Translations under genes and position numbers: made by a program | Shown: positions 1 to 10,057 of the stretch, in pieces | Layout: every line of letters begins with the position of its first letter | Numbering within the stretch: the stretch's first letter is position 1 | The notes under the pieces: model-generated | Databases searched by the model: none | What the model saw: only the letters and a program-made list of their open reading frames with translations | What the model was told of the DNA's origin: nothing | From: Isochrysis galbana | Taxonomy: Eukaryota > Haptophyta > Isochrysidales > Isochrysidaceae | NCBI GenBank assembly: GCA_018136815.1 | Contig: JADDIW010000121.1 | Location: 1 to 25,000, forward strand | DNA length: 25,000 bases | Direction: 5' to 3'

Positions 1-258
1 CTCTCCTCCTCTCTCTTTCTCTGCTCTCTCTGCTCTCTCTCCCCCCCCCCCCCCCCTCTCTCCTGGCGCCGCCGCCCTGACGGAGCCGCCTTCTCTCCCA
101 CGCAGCAGCGCCCGGGCCGGCGGCGGCCCACCTCTTCCGCCGCCGGGGGCGGGGAGGGGGGGAGGGGGAGGGGGGGGGGGGGGGGCGCGCGCGGGGGGAG
201 CGGCCGCGTGCCGTCACTCTCGCTTGATGACGATGCACGGCTTCCCCCCCTCCGCTCC

Positions 259-316
<58 letters not shown>

Positions 317-668
317 CTCCCCCCCCCCCCCCCCCCCTTCTCTCTCTCCCGCTCCGTCGGCCGCTCCGCCCCCCCCCCCCGCGCGCGCGCCCCCCCTCTC
401 CCCTTCTTCTCCCCCTTCTCTCCTCAACTCTCAGCCACTCCCCGCTTCTCTTCCCTCTCTTCATTGTCTTAACCTCCTGATCCTCCCATCTCTCCTGTAC
501 CCCCCCTCCCCACTTTTTCTCTTCGGGAAAAGTGCGATTCTTCTTGAAGCGCTCCTTCTGCCGCATCGCGCGCAGAGCTTTCTTTCTCTACCATTGTCCC
601 TCTTCTCTTTCGTGTCTGCCCTTTTTTCTTTCTCTCTTCCCCGGCGATGTTCCCCTCGAGCATCTCTG

Positions 669-704
<36 letters not shown>

Positions 705-1028
705 CACACACACCTCGAGCCCGATCCCTTCCGTAATCTCCTCTTCTCTTTCCCCCCCGGGGCCTTTTGCGAGAGAGTGGAAGGGGAGGGAGAGGGAGAG
801 AGGTTAACGGAAGAGAGAGGGAGAGAAAGAGGGAGAGGGAGAGAGAGGAAGAGAGGGAGAGGGAGAGAGGGAGAAGGAGAGAGGGCAAGAGGGAGAGGGG
901 GAGAGGAGAGGGAAGAGAGAGAGGGGGAGAGAGAGACCCAGTAGACAGGGAAGGGTGGAGGCGGAGCGGGGAGGCGGAGCGGAAGGAGAGAGAGGGAGCC
1001 ACACAGGAGAGAGCGGGCGGGCGGCTCG
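1..1028. repeat. Simple-sequence region (CT-rich then GA-rich) upstream of the first gene
   Basis: The plus strand is almost pure pyrimidine over much of 1-760, including a (TC)n run of about 25 units at 262-312, a second run at 673-702 followed by a short (CA)n, and several C runs. A G-rich block lies at 141-198. The strand then switches to polypurine (GA/GGA repeats) from about 770 to 1010, right up to the ATG at 1029. Open frames here encode only Ser/Leu/Pro or Arg/Glu repeats and are not genes. The CT and GA blocks on one strand could pair as a long imperfect hairpin if transcribed together. Confidence 0.9.
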
Positions 1029-2224
1029 ATGGGCGGCCCTCACGCGTCGAAGCGGAAACTAGCATTGCTTTTCAGTTGGCTCGTGCAGCTCGGTGGCGCG
1101 CGTGGCCTCTCGCTCGAGCCCGCAGACAAGCTGGGCCTCTCCCGGCTCCTCTCCCACGTCCTCGTCCGCTCGATGGGACGCGGCGCCTCGGCAGTCCTTG
1201 AGCTGCTCGCGAGGCTCATCCTCTTCATCCTCGCGCTTCTCCTCTCATGGTCGCCCAACACACGCACGATGGCCATGCAGCGCGTCGCATGCCAGCTCCG
1301 CAGGCAGGCCGACAAGTTGCAGAGGTGCGCAAGCAGCGCCGGCTCAGTGCCAACCTCCTTCCTCCCAGTCTCCCAGCCCCTCCCCACTCACCCCACAACT
1401 GCTCGCGCGGCCCGCAGGCTCGGAACGTTTTCCTCGCTTGACACATTTGAAAAAGGCAAGCCAGTGGCGGACTCGGCCCCAAACGAGGGCTCCATCGGCG
1501 CGCAGTGCAGCGGACCACCTCGTGTGCTTGTCCTTGGTGACAGGGGCGTGGGAGGAACCGCAGTGATCCAGGCGCTTTGCGCCTTCGCCGTCCACGATGG
1601 GGTCGAGCTGCTCATCGAACGAGGGCTGCGTCGACGGGCGGCCGAGGGCTTCTACTCAGGGGTGGGGTTGACGCTCATTGTGTGGGAGGCTTCACTTCAG
1701 CGCTCGCTCTCCGACTACGTCGCGCACCACTCGGAGCAGCTTCGCGCGTGCGTTGGGCGCGACGTACCTGCCGTCGTGGTGTGTAACAAGACGGATACTA
1801 TGCCTTGTCCGCTACCGCAGGTGTGTTACGTCGTCGCCTCTTAGAGCTATCTTCTCTTCGGGGTGCCCCTCCCGTCTTGCAGCAATGCTGTCCCAAACTC
1901 CACAGCCCTTCCCCCCTCCCATCCACCCTCCCCCGTCCTCGCCTTCTCGCCTCGCAGATTGAAGGTCTAGGCGACGCGTATCCTTTCATTGCTGTGAGTG
2001 CCGAGAAACACATCAACATTCGGCACCTTTGGGAGATGGTTCAGCCGGCCTTAGATACCATTCCGGCCGTCCACTTGTCCAAGACGGTAGAGAACCAAGA
2101 TACCACTGGCGTGGGAGTGATGGAGAAGCCGACCACTGCGGCGCCAGCTGCGGCTCGCAGTGTCTCGTCTCCAATGACGCCGCCAATAGCGGCGGGCAAG
2201 CTGACGCGGCGGCGGCAGCCTTAG
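1029..2224 (+). CDS. Membrane-anchored Rab-like GTPase-fold protein, degenerate (two exons)
   Basis: Model: join(1029..1820, 1958..2224), 352 aa. The intron (donor GTGTGT, acceptor CGCAG after a pyrimidine tract) is phase 0 and restores the reading frame. Residues 54-75 form a hydrophobic membrane segment, and a second hydrophobic stretch lies at 10-22. After a Pro/Ser linker a Ras/Rab-like domain begins near 165: the P-loop region reads GDRGVGGT (170-177), followed by a strand and helix equivalent to beta4-alpha3 (LTLIVWEASLQRSLSDY), the G4 motif NKTD (253-256) and a G5-like SAE (278-280) encoded by exon 2. The P-loop Lys is Gly, and only about 20 residues separate the P-loop from the beta3-like strand, against roughly 45 in Rab proteins, so switch I is largely missing. 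GTP hydrolysis is therefore doubtful. A membrane anchor before a GTPase fold recalls the SRP receptor beta subunit, but the motifs look more Rab-like. The gene converges on BBS2. Confidence 0.75.
1325..1417 (+). other. Possible second, in-frame 93-nt intron inside the GTPase-like gene
   Basis: A donor-like GTGCGC follows AGAG at 1325 and an acceptor-like CCGCAG ends at 1417 after a C/T-rich stretch. The segment is 93 nt, a multiple of three without an in-frame stop, so both retention and removal keep the frame. Removal joins an Arg codon to LGTFSS and shortens the protein from 352 to 321 aa, deleting a low-complexity Ser/Pro linker. GTGCGC is also the donor of BBS2 intron 2. It could equally be ordinary linker coding sequence. 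Confidence 0.4.
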
Positions 2225-2492
2225 TATGGTGGAGGATGTCGGCGCAGGTGACCGCGCACAGCATTGAAACTCGCCACACCCCTGTGATGCTTTAAGTAAT
2301 GAGGTGATAGGATGACGCAGCACCTGCCGCTCGGTCGGCAGGTACCGACGACTCTTGACCCATCGGCGCATCCTTCTGTGCTTGAACGCTGCGGGTGCCA
2401 TTTCAATGTGCCTGTTCTGGCACGGCATTGAGAGATCGTGTGGGAACATCGAGTCCTACTCGAGGTTAATCGTGCTCCATGACAAGCCTACA

Positions 2493-2512
2493 TTCGCCAA
2501 GCGTTTGGCGAA
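2493..2512. repeat. Perfect 8-bp inverted repeat with 4-nt loop
   Basis: TTCGCCAA, then GCGT, then TTGGCGAA. It lies about 270 bp downstream of the GTPase-like gene's stop codon. It could form a small stem-loop in RNA or be a protein site; no role can be assigned. Confidence 0.6.
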
Positions 2513-2742
2513 GCGCTAGCGGCCCTTGACATGTACTAGCGAGCGAGTCTACATAAACTGTCGCCAAATTCTCGAATCAACACCGGAAAGTGAACCGACA
2601 AACGGCCTGGGCCCACCTCGGAAGCTCTCCAGCAACCCTCACACGTCTTCTTGTGTTGTCCGTCGTGCATGTCGGATGAAAATGCCGTCGAGTAGCGGAG
2701 CCTTCCATTGCATGAAATCAAGGCCGGCTGTTGGAGAGCCGA

Positions 2743-2791
2743 CTCACATGCTACGTGCAACGCAGATGACGTTCTCACATGCTACGTGCAA
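2743..2791. repeat. Direct repeat, 18-bp unit, 31-bp period
   Basis: CTCACATGCTACGTGCAA occurs at 2743-2760 and again at 2774-2791. A weaker ATGCTACATG relative follows near 2834. No function can be inferred. Confidence 0.7.
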
Positions 2792-3889
2792 GGAGGTACT
2801 GGACATTTTGTGCCATTCTTATGCCACTCTGTGATGCTACATGATTGTGCGCATGTCCCGGATCGTCAGATGAGACTTCATGTGCCTTGTGGAATACTTC
2901 GTCTTGCCCCCCCCCCCCTCTTCCCCGCCCTTGCGAGAGCATCCTTTCTCATGACGCTCGCAGTAACCTGGAGAGCGCTTTCCACAACTACTCCACATCC
3001 ACCCCGCGGCGATGCCTTCTTGATCGTCGTTGTCGTTGCGGCACATCTCTTCCTTTGGGTGTGCCGGTGTACTCCTTAGCTTCTCTTGTCCCTTCCAGCT
3101 CCGTTCCGCATGCGCGATCCACGATAGTAGTGTGCGTGCCACCCGTGCGTGCAACCCCATCTCCAGTTCGGTGGCAGTCCGATGCGTTTACGGATGATTT
3201 GTCGTGATGTTTCGAGCTGCTACCCATCAGAGGTTGGCTAGTGTTAAACACTCTGCGCACAGCACTGCACGCATGTGCAGCAGCTATACGAGCGTTGGAG
3301 AGCGGGGCACGCGGCACGCTACCAAGCACTACCAAAGTCACAGCGATCGGTATCGGAGGGATGCGCAATCGAGCTCGGCAAGCGTGCCCTACCCCTACCC
3401 AGCCCCCCCCCTCCCCCCCTCGTGCCTGACTTTTGCGCGCGGGGGGCGCTGCTTGGGAGTAGGCCTAGCGCGCGCATAGTCTAGGTGTAGCACAACTAAT
3501 AGATAGGCGTACAAGCGCGATTGTAGAAGTAGATAGAGTGTGCACGCATGTGCTGGTGCTAGATCTCTATGTTTCGACAAGGACATTGTTGCCGCTCCCG
3601 GTCGTGCCGATAACAAAAGGCTCTTGCAGCAAAGGGCAAAGCACCGAAACAATCTCAATAACGGCGGCCTTCTGCCGCCGCTGCACCCTCTCTCACATCA
3701 CTTGTAGGAGTGGCGTCGATAGATACACACAAATGTGCGCACGCGAACACACGTGCGCACTTGTGCCTAGCGCGGCATGATGCTCGATGCGCACACCATC
3801 GTTTCTAAGAGTGCAATGCATCGGGACACTTCCTCGAGGCAGCCTACGGCGCCTACTCTGCAGTGGGGTTGAGATGGCACGAGTGGAGT

Positions 3890-6688
3890 TCAGCCGGCGG
3901 GCGAGCCAGTTTTGATGACGTTGAGGAGGGCCGAAATATTGTTCGCTTTGATCGCTTCTCTGCATGCACTCACGACGAGTGCCTTTGTCGGACCTACGCG
4001 AAGTTTGGCAGCTTTTTGTATCATCTGATTCACCTGCTTGAGTGCTGCAAGCAATCGCTCGTGATTCTTTGCACGCTTTGTGTACTCGGCGATCAGGTCG
4101 CCATTCAGTGAGTTAAGCTGCTTGTATGCCTCCCTCATCGCTGAAAGCTCGCCCAAGATACGCGCATCCTCCGCCTTCACCACGAGCATCTTTGCTAGGT
4201 TGGCGGAGTCGGCTATTTCGGCTGTCATGTGGAGTCGCACCATATTACATTCGTCGACGAGGGCAAGAGTTTGCTGAAAAGACTCCATTTCCTCGGGGAA
4301 GTGTGCGAGGCTTTCCACCTCGCTCAGCCCAAGCGCCACTGCCATCTCCTGGATAATCTCGCCTGCGAGATCCATCGAGATCGTGTGAATGGAAACCGAC
4401 CCGCCTGTGGCACCACTTCCTCTCATTCGGATCCAAAAGGGAGCCCCGTCACGCAACGATATTAGAGCCGCGTCGAACCCATCGTTGGAATCGTGTATTG
4501 CTGAGGTGCCGAAGGTGGCGCCGACCCACTCGCGGACATGAGTTGTAGGTGTGCGGATGCTGAAAGTTGCATTCGCAACCGGCGGTTGTGGGGGTCGGGC
4601 GCCGTCGGCCACAAACCTACAGCGCGAAAAAGGTGGGATGGGGGTCGGAAAAAATACGGCACGCGAGTGATGCTCCAAGTGGACGTGCCGAGCGACTCAC
4701 ATGCAAAACTTTGGAAGAGAGAAGTCGTGCTCGAGCACATGGCACACGGCAGCAGCAGCCCGATCGCTCACTATGGCCTTTATGTTGAGCTGTGCTGCTA
4801 CATCGCGAGGTGGCTTGAGTGGAACGCGTAATTCAGAGGTGGGCGCTTTCGCGTGGACCGCAAGCGACTCATTGGATGGTCCGTCTGGTCCCTCGACACC
4901 CTCAAACAACCGTTCGCCAAAGACGAGGGCAGCACGCAGAAGCGTCCCATTATTCGTGTTCAGCACCAGGTGGATGCAGTGGCTGGTGGCACAGGGCTCA
5001 AGCCTCGCTGATACCTTTGTGCCTGCTGGCAGAGATGCTGCGCTACGTTCGCCCGTCATCGATTTTCGCGTGGCCTCCGTATATTGCTTGAGCTCGTAAA
5101 GCATCTCTTGCTTGCGTTGGTGCAATTCACGAAACGTATCCTCCTCGACCTGCGCCTCGAGCTGTCCACCCGCCCCGCTATCCGCGTCCCCGAAGGGAAG
5201 GTAACCGCGAACCTCGCCGTCGGCAGAACAAACGATCACCTGAAATGTTGACCAAGGACAAGCCAGTTACCTAAAGCTCGCAAGTGATGTGGCAAACAAC
5301 ACGCACTTCGCACGCAAACGACATACGAGCCGCGTGCTGTTCGGGCGAGATACCGCTTCGTCTATTGATACTGCTGCATCACAGCGTGCGTGCAGAAAGC
5401 AAAAGCCGTCGCATCGTAAGTATGTGCTCGCAAGCCGTCCATCAAAGTACGCAATCGCCGACAATCTCTCATCTTACCTCCGTACGGCCGTCGGAGCGAT
5501 AGTCCGCCTGAACGATAGCCGAAATGGGGGCGCCAAGGTTGTCCTTGAAGATCACAGCTCCGGACCTGTCAGATCGAACCTCAAGCTTGCCATTTGCCCA
5601 GCCTGACACGACCTCCGGGTGGCCATCTCCATCCAGATCGAAGCCTGTTATGGCCGTCACTTGATGCTTGGATTTGACGCGCCAACGCCGTTGGCTCTTT
5701 GTCTCATACACACCCACAGTGCCATTGGCAAGGCCATACGCAAACGAAGCGTGATGAAGTCGAGCTAGATGGGTGGGCTTGTCGGTTTCAGTGCTCTCTG
5801 ATATGATCTCCTCGCCGCGGAAGCAGCGGATCTGTGCGCAGCAAGGGTGGGCATCTCAGTATAGCGGAAGGAGGTGTTCCACATCCGGAGAAGACATGAC
5901 GCAAGTGGCTAGACACTGGCCACATCTTCGTGTCACATGGCGATCGAAGGCAAGGCGGGCTACGAGGGCGCACCTCAAAATCATCCGAGCCTACCAGCAA
6001 CTCTAAATCGCCATCCTCGTCCACATCGCAAAACGTCATTGAGCTGACATTATCGCCGGTGACTGTCCAGAAGACGTCACTGCCATTCTTGTCGAAGCCT
6101 TGAATGGAACAGTTCCCACCCACAAACGCCATGGGAATGGCCTGCCCTCCCAGCTTACCGACGACAATGGAATTCGCGCCATCAGGCGTCTCCTTGAAAA
6201 AAAGGTCTCGATTTTCATTCACGTCGTAGGCCAAGATTGTGGTTGAGGCTCCCACAATCAGCACATCGCGCCCGTGGCTAGTGTCCAATGCCCCGCATGC
6301 GAGCGCGGATATCTTGCGGTTGATGTTGAGGAAGCGAACTTGTTCCTTGGTGTCCTTTTCATGTGGCGTGTGGAAGAAGATTTTTCCAGCGCTCGTTGCG
6401 CACGTCAGCGACGGGTGCTTACCATCGAACTTTCCCACGGAGACCTGCAGGGACACACAGTGGGGCGGACACTCTCTGATACCATGCGCCGCTGAGAATG
6501 CCTGCCCCGCCCTCGAATACCTCCCAAACGCATAAGTGGGGGCCGGATCGGGTGCCAATACTCCGCCGCTGCCCCGTGAGCCCACTGCTTCCTATGTGGT
6601 AGTCTGCCTCTCGCCAGCAGCCCCTGCTGCCGCTCACCAGCCCCTTGAGAATCGGGTTGTTGAGCTCGAGCTTGAAGGCGGGCAGCAT
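3890..6688 (-). CDS. BBS2: Bardet-Biedl syndrome 2 protein homologue, BBSome subunit (five exons)
   Basis: Model: complement(join(3890..4616, 4701..5239, 5478..5831, 5974..6444, 6638..6688)), 713 aa, close to the roughly 720 aa of animal BBS2. Donors in transcript order are GTGAGC, GTGCGC, GTAAGA and GTGAGT; all acceptors end in AG. Introns are 193, 142, 238 and 84 nt. Phases are consistent and the joined frame is open. The N-terminal beta-propeller shows family signatures: MLPAFKLELNNPI at the start, GGNCSIQGF, GSDVFWTVTGDN, LLVGSDDFE|IRCF across exons 2/3, GWANGKLEVRSDRSG and DGEVRGYLP. The C-terminal half carries MDLAGEIIQ, VKAEDARILGE and a final RVGPTKALV-ACREAI-NNI block. BBS2 is a core subunit of the BBSome, the coat-like complex that moves membrane proteins through cilia with intraflagellar transport. 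A (GA)n tract on the coding strand lies 165-380 bp upstream of the ATG. Assignment is firm; exact splice sites are inferred from sequence alone. Confidence 0.95.
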
Positions 6689-6851
6689 GCCTCAGGTCAA
6701 GGAGCGGGTGCGGAGGAGAAAAGTAAACTTAGTGCCGCGCCAGAGAATGGGAGCAGCGCAGAGCGAGCCGAGAGCCGACGCAGAGAGGGGCGGGAGGGAA
6801 GAGGAGAGCTGGTGCGCCCCCTCCGCCGCCCACCGCCGCCGCCAACGAACC

Positions 6852-6867
6852 GTCTCTCTCCCTCTCC

Positions 6868-6920
<53 letters not shown>

Positions 6921-6978
6921 CTCCCCCCCCCTCCCCCCACCCCCTCCCCCTCTCTCTGCTCTCTGCTCTCTGCTCTCT

Positions 6979-7018
<40 letters not shown>

Positions 7019-7060
7019 TCCCTCCCTCCCTCCCCACCCCCCTCTCTGTGTGTATCTGTG
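6852..7060. repeat. CT-rich microsatellite upstream of BBS2
   Basis: The plus strand carries (TC)n at 6876-6918, a C-rich interval, a 7-bp tandem repeat of CTCTGCT at about 6951-6981, and another (CT)n run to about 7013, then a mixed tract. On the BBS2 coding strand this is a polypurine tract starting about 165 bp 5' of the start codon, where a promoter or 5' leader would lie. Confidence 0.9.
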
Positions 7061-8801
7061 TCTCTATACGTTTGTATGTTTACAAGTTGCTCACCCCAAA
7101 AATAGTCACGGTCTTTTCTAAAAATGTTTCGAGGTGGTCGGGTTTGGGTTTATAGTTAGGTGTGCAGCGGCAGCGCGTTTCGAGAGAAGACGGAAGTGTG
7201 TGGCTTTCGAGGCCTGGCGCCCCCCGCCCTCCGCCCGACATTCTCACGGCCGTCGGCGATCGACAATGCTTAGGAGATGGAGCCATCGCGTTGGTGGACC
7301 ATATGGCAAGCACGTCCCACCAATCCTCGCATCACGCATCGATTGCACAACAGGTTCTATCTCAACCTGCTGCTGCATCTGCAGTAGAACGCCATTGGTC
7401 GGTATATGTATATGCTCAAATCCATAGCCAGAATCGCGCGAGGATGAGGCGCGCCACTGCGGATAAACTAGTCTAAGTCTATTGTCATGAGACCATGCAT
7501 GTGCAGCGGCGCGTACAAGATGCTGGCTGGGCCGCTGACTGACGTGGTGAACGTGAAGTGGGATAGTGACTCCGATAGCAGTGATGATCATGCTCAGGAG
7601 GCATGACTGGCAGACGATCAGACGATGCGGCTTGTCCTAGCATTGACGTAGTGCAGAGGTTGATTGCTTGCTGAACCTTCATCATTCATCATCCTTTCTC
7701 TGTAGAGAGTATGTCAAAGCAAGGCTCATCTCACTCTTGGAGATTGGAGATTGCCTGCGAGGGCGCGCCGGCAGCTAGCGCGGAATGCGGTTCTTGCGGG
7801 GAGCTCATGGAGCTTTCCTCGGGGGTGACTACGGGCATGGTGATCGACGCACGACGCACGACGCACGGAGGGCGCGGAAGTGTGGAAGGAGGCTTGTGGG
7901 AGGTGGTGGCAGGCGACTGGGGTGGCTCAGGCGGGTGCTGGACTTGTATTGACTCGTTGACTCGGGGTATAGACTCGGGAACTCGGGAGGACTCGCTTGG
8001 GAACACGGTGGGACTCGACGAAGTTTTGCTGTTTTGCTACAAAACCACTCACGAAAACCCAAAAACCAAAGACCTTGGGCTCAGAAAATTAACGTAAACA
8101 CTCCGGAATCATGGAATCATACGATAAACAAACCCCTCCCGCGCGGCGGAGGCTGAGGTCGCGATCGCTCGTCATGCGCGAAGAAATACGGAAAGAGAGC
8201 GCAAAAAACTACGCAAACGAAGGGTTCGAACTATCGTTAAAGTGAGACTCGTCCGCTGAAGCCAATGCGGATGGTCAAGGAGAGATCCAAACTCGCGCGG
8301 GGGAAGAAGGCGATGTGCGGAGAGACCTTCTAGACCAGCAACGAGCAAGGGCAAGCAAGGGGCGACGAAACAAGACGTGAGGCACGCGAGGCGGGTGCCA
8401 TTCGTTGTGTGGGGGGTTGGCGCGAGCGCGGCGCGCGCACGTGCGCGGGGGGGGGGGGGGGTGGCTCAGAAAAACGGTGAAAAACATTGTTTTTGGCCTT
8501 CACCTTCACCTTCACCTTCATACAAAACACAAAAACGGGTATCCTGTTTTTCACATGTAGGGGTACCACGGTGCCACGTTGGCACTGATAGCCGTCGTAG
8601 GGCATCTTGTTAGCTCGCATCCCTAGCCACATATACTGGAAGAACCATGCACCAACTGCGCACACCCCATCTCGGGGTAGCGGCTCCGTTGCCGTCGATC
8701 GGCCTCGGTCCCTCAGCACTAAGGTTATACTCACACAACAATAGAACTATAGAACTCTGACACGAATTAGCGTTAGGGCTGCGGCGGGACGGGAGACTCC
8801 G
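7061..8801. other. Intergenic region between divergent BBS2 and methyltransferase genes; no gene seen
   Basis: No open frame here shows a recognisable domain; the longest (7711-8097, plus) is low-complexity. Visible features are repeated CGACGCA units near 7846-7866, spaced GACTCG motifs at 7950-8020, (CTTCAC)n of nearly four copies at 8498-8520, and a run of 15 G at 8447-8461. The region should hold the promoters of both flanking genes, but no TATA-like element could be assigned with confidence. Confidence 0.65.
8447..8520. repeat. G15 homopolymer and (CTTCAC)n microsatellite
   Basis: A run of 15 G at 8447-8461 is followed, after an A/T-rich gap, by almost four copies of CTTCAC at 8498-8520. 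Both are simple repeats likely to vary in length between individuals or assemblies. Confidence 0.9.
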
Positions 8802-9600
8802 ATGACGCTCGACGAGGAGGCGACCATCGACCTCTTTGCTGAAGAGGCCGAGTTAGCCCTGGACGAGCGGAGCTGGTCGGCCATCGTGATCTCTCCCACG
8901 CTCACTCTTCTCTTCGAGCAGGCGGTGGCCAGCGTGTGGTGCGGCCGTTGCAGCACACACACGCCTGGCCTCACAAGGGGGTGCATTCTGACTGACCGGA
9001 CCTCACCGACGTCTCCCCTACCCGCCACCCTTCCCCACCCCGCTCAACTGCAGGGACTCGAGCATCCACGTGTCTCGTTGGCTGTGTGGCCATCCGGAGT
9101 TTGTGCGTGGTCGTGCTGTTCATGAAGTTGGCGCAGGAGTAGGCTTGCCTGGCCTCGTTTCCGCATCTGTTGGCGCAGCGTCCGTCTTGGTGTCTGACGG
9201 GGATCCCTGCGCCCGAGAAGTGACGCAACGCGCCTGTCAGCACAATGCCAAGATTCTCGGTGATGACAGGCTTCGTCAGGTCAGGGTACTGACCCTAGAT
9301 TGGTTCAGCGCCCTCGGGCAAGACTTTCGTCCTCCAGCCATTTCGGATGTGCTTCTAGCTGTGGATGTCAACTACTACGTCAAGGCCAACACAGCGCTAT
9401 TGGCGACGGTGAAAGCTTGTTTGAGGCCTGGGGGCCGGCTTCTTTTAGCCTCGCGCATGGGTAGAGCAGGGCTTCCCGGTTTTCTTGAGCTCCTCACTGT
9501 AGACCCGCACTTCGAAGTGGAGATGGAGGAGTCGTTTGTGAGTGATGTTGACGGTGCTCAAGACAAAGTATGGATCTTCCGGCGGCATGATGAAGGTTGA
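8802..9600 (+). CDS. METTL21/METTL23-type protein methyltransferase (two exons)
   Basis: Model: join(8802..8938, 9054..9600), 227 aa. The 115-nt intron (donor GTGCGG, acceptor CTGCAG) is phase 2 and recreates a Trp codon, giving VWDSSIHVSRWL at residues 45-56, which matches the VWD(A/S)(A/S)xxL(A/S)xxL entry to the methyltransferase fold in this family. SAM-binding motif I is EVGAGVGLPG (70-79); an acidic residue after beta2 is in VSDGD (92-96); the family DxxY motif is D150-V-N-Y153 in LLAVDVNYY; GGRLLLASR is the later beta5 strand. Family members (PF10294) methylate lysine or other side chains on specific proteins such as chaperones and elongation factors; the substrate here is unknown. Downstream lie two AATAAA hexamers just before the transposon-like element. 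An alternative donor at 8936 keeps the frame but gives a poorer protein match. Confidence 0.85.
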
Positions 9601-9977
9601 ATTACGAAGACGAGTGCATCGCTCAGCTGATGCCTCAAATGATGCATTACGTATCGTCGTTTGCATTGTATGGACGGTGTTGGTCGGCATGAAGAAGTAG
9701 TGTGCTCTCACGTGATCGGATACGAGGCCGAGGCCGCGTGCCGCTCGTCGCGCGAGAAGAGCATAGGCTGCGGCCCCGATTCCGCCGACTTGATCGCTGC
9801 GCCAGCCGCCTTGAGTGGAAGCGAAGGTTTCTCCTTGCGCTGACGCACCACCACGGCACACGTGCGGGGGGCATTATTGGGGGTTGGGGCTGGGCGGTTG
9901 TGATTTACCATCAGAATAATATATGCTACGCGGTTTTCGACGGACTTATCTTGCCCCTCCACCCTCCTCGCTCTTCG

Positions 9978-9991
9978 AATAAATCAATAAA
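9978..9991 (+). promoter_or_regulatory. Candidate polyadenylation signals for the methyltransferase gene
   Basis: AATAAA occurs at 9978-9983 and 9986-9991, about 380 bp after the stop codon and directly before the left end of the inverted-repeat element at 9998. They could be the gene's poly(A) signals, or simply part of the AT-rich insertion target. Confidence 0.4.
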
Positions 9992-9997
9992 TTAATT

Positions 9998-10057
9998 AAT
10001 GTTATATCCTAGCCAACCCCACCAGCTGATTGGACACAACTTTTCAGTCCCGGAATC
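9998..10057 (+). repeat. Left terminal inverted repeat
   Basis: It begins AATGTTATATCCTAGCCAAC and ends GTCCCGGAATC. It matches the reverse complement of 10855-10914 with five substitutions and no gaps. Confidence 0.9.

Larger units (their letters stand above)
2225..3889. other. Intergenic region between convergent genes; no gene seen
   Basis: This region holds the 3' flanks of the GTPase-like gene and of BBS2. Open frames are short, overlap on both strands and show no recognisable domain. Visible small structures are a perfect hairpin at 2493-2512, an 18-bp direct repeat at 2743-2760 and 2774-2791, and C runs near 2907 and 3403. No tRNA-like box A/box B pair was found. Confidence 0.7.

Noticed and set aside
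208-1065. Several open frames rich in Ser/Leu/Pro or Arg/Glu on both strands
   Set aside because: They are translations of CT/GA microsatellites; no domain, and frames on both strands and in all phases are equally open.
2051-3479. Overlapping short open frames on both strands between the GTPase-like gene and BBS2
   Set aside because: No recognisable domains, no consistent splice joins, and mutual overlap on opposite strands.
6536-7121. Plus-strand frames of 158-189 codons overlapping the BBS2 start
   Set aside because: Mostly microsatellite-encoded Ser/Leu repeats, and antisense to BBS2 exon 1 and its upstream region.
7711-8097. 128-codon plus-strand frame
   Set aside because: Gly/Ser/Thr-rich, partly from GACTCG and CGACGCA repeats, no domain recognised and no supporting context.
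8215-8240. GGGTTCGAACT resembling a tRNA box B
   Set aside because: No box A at the right distance and the T-arm bases do not pair, so no tRNA can be drawn.
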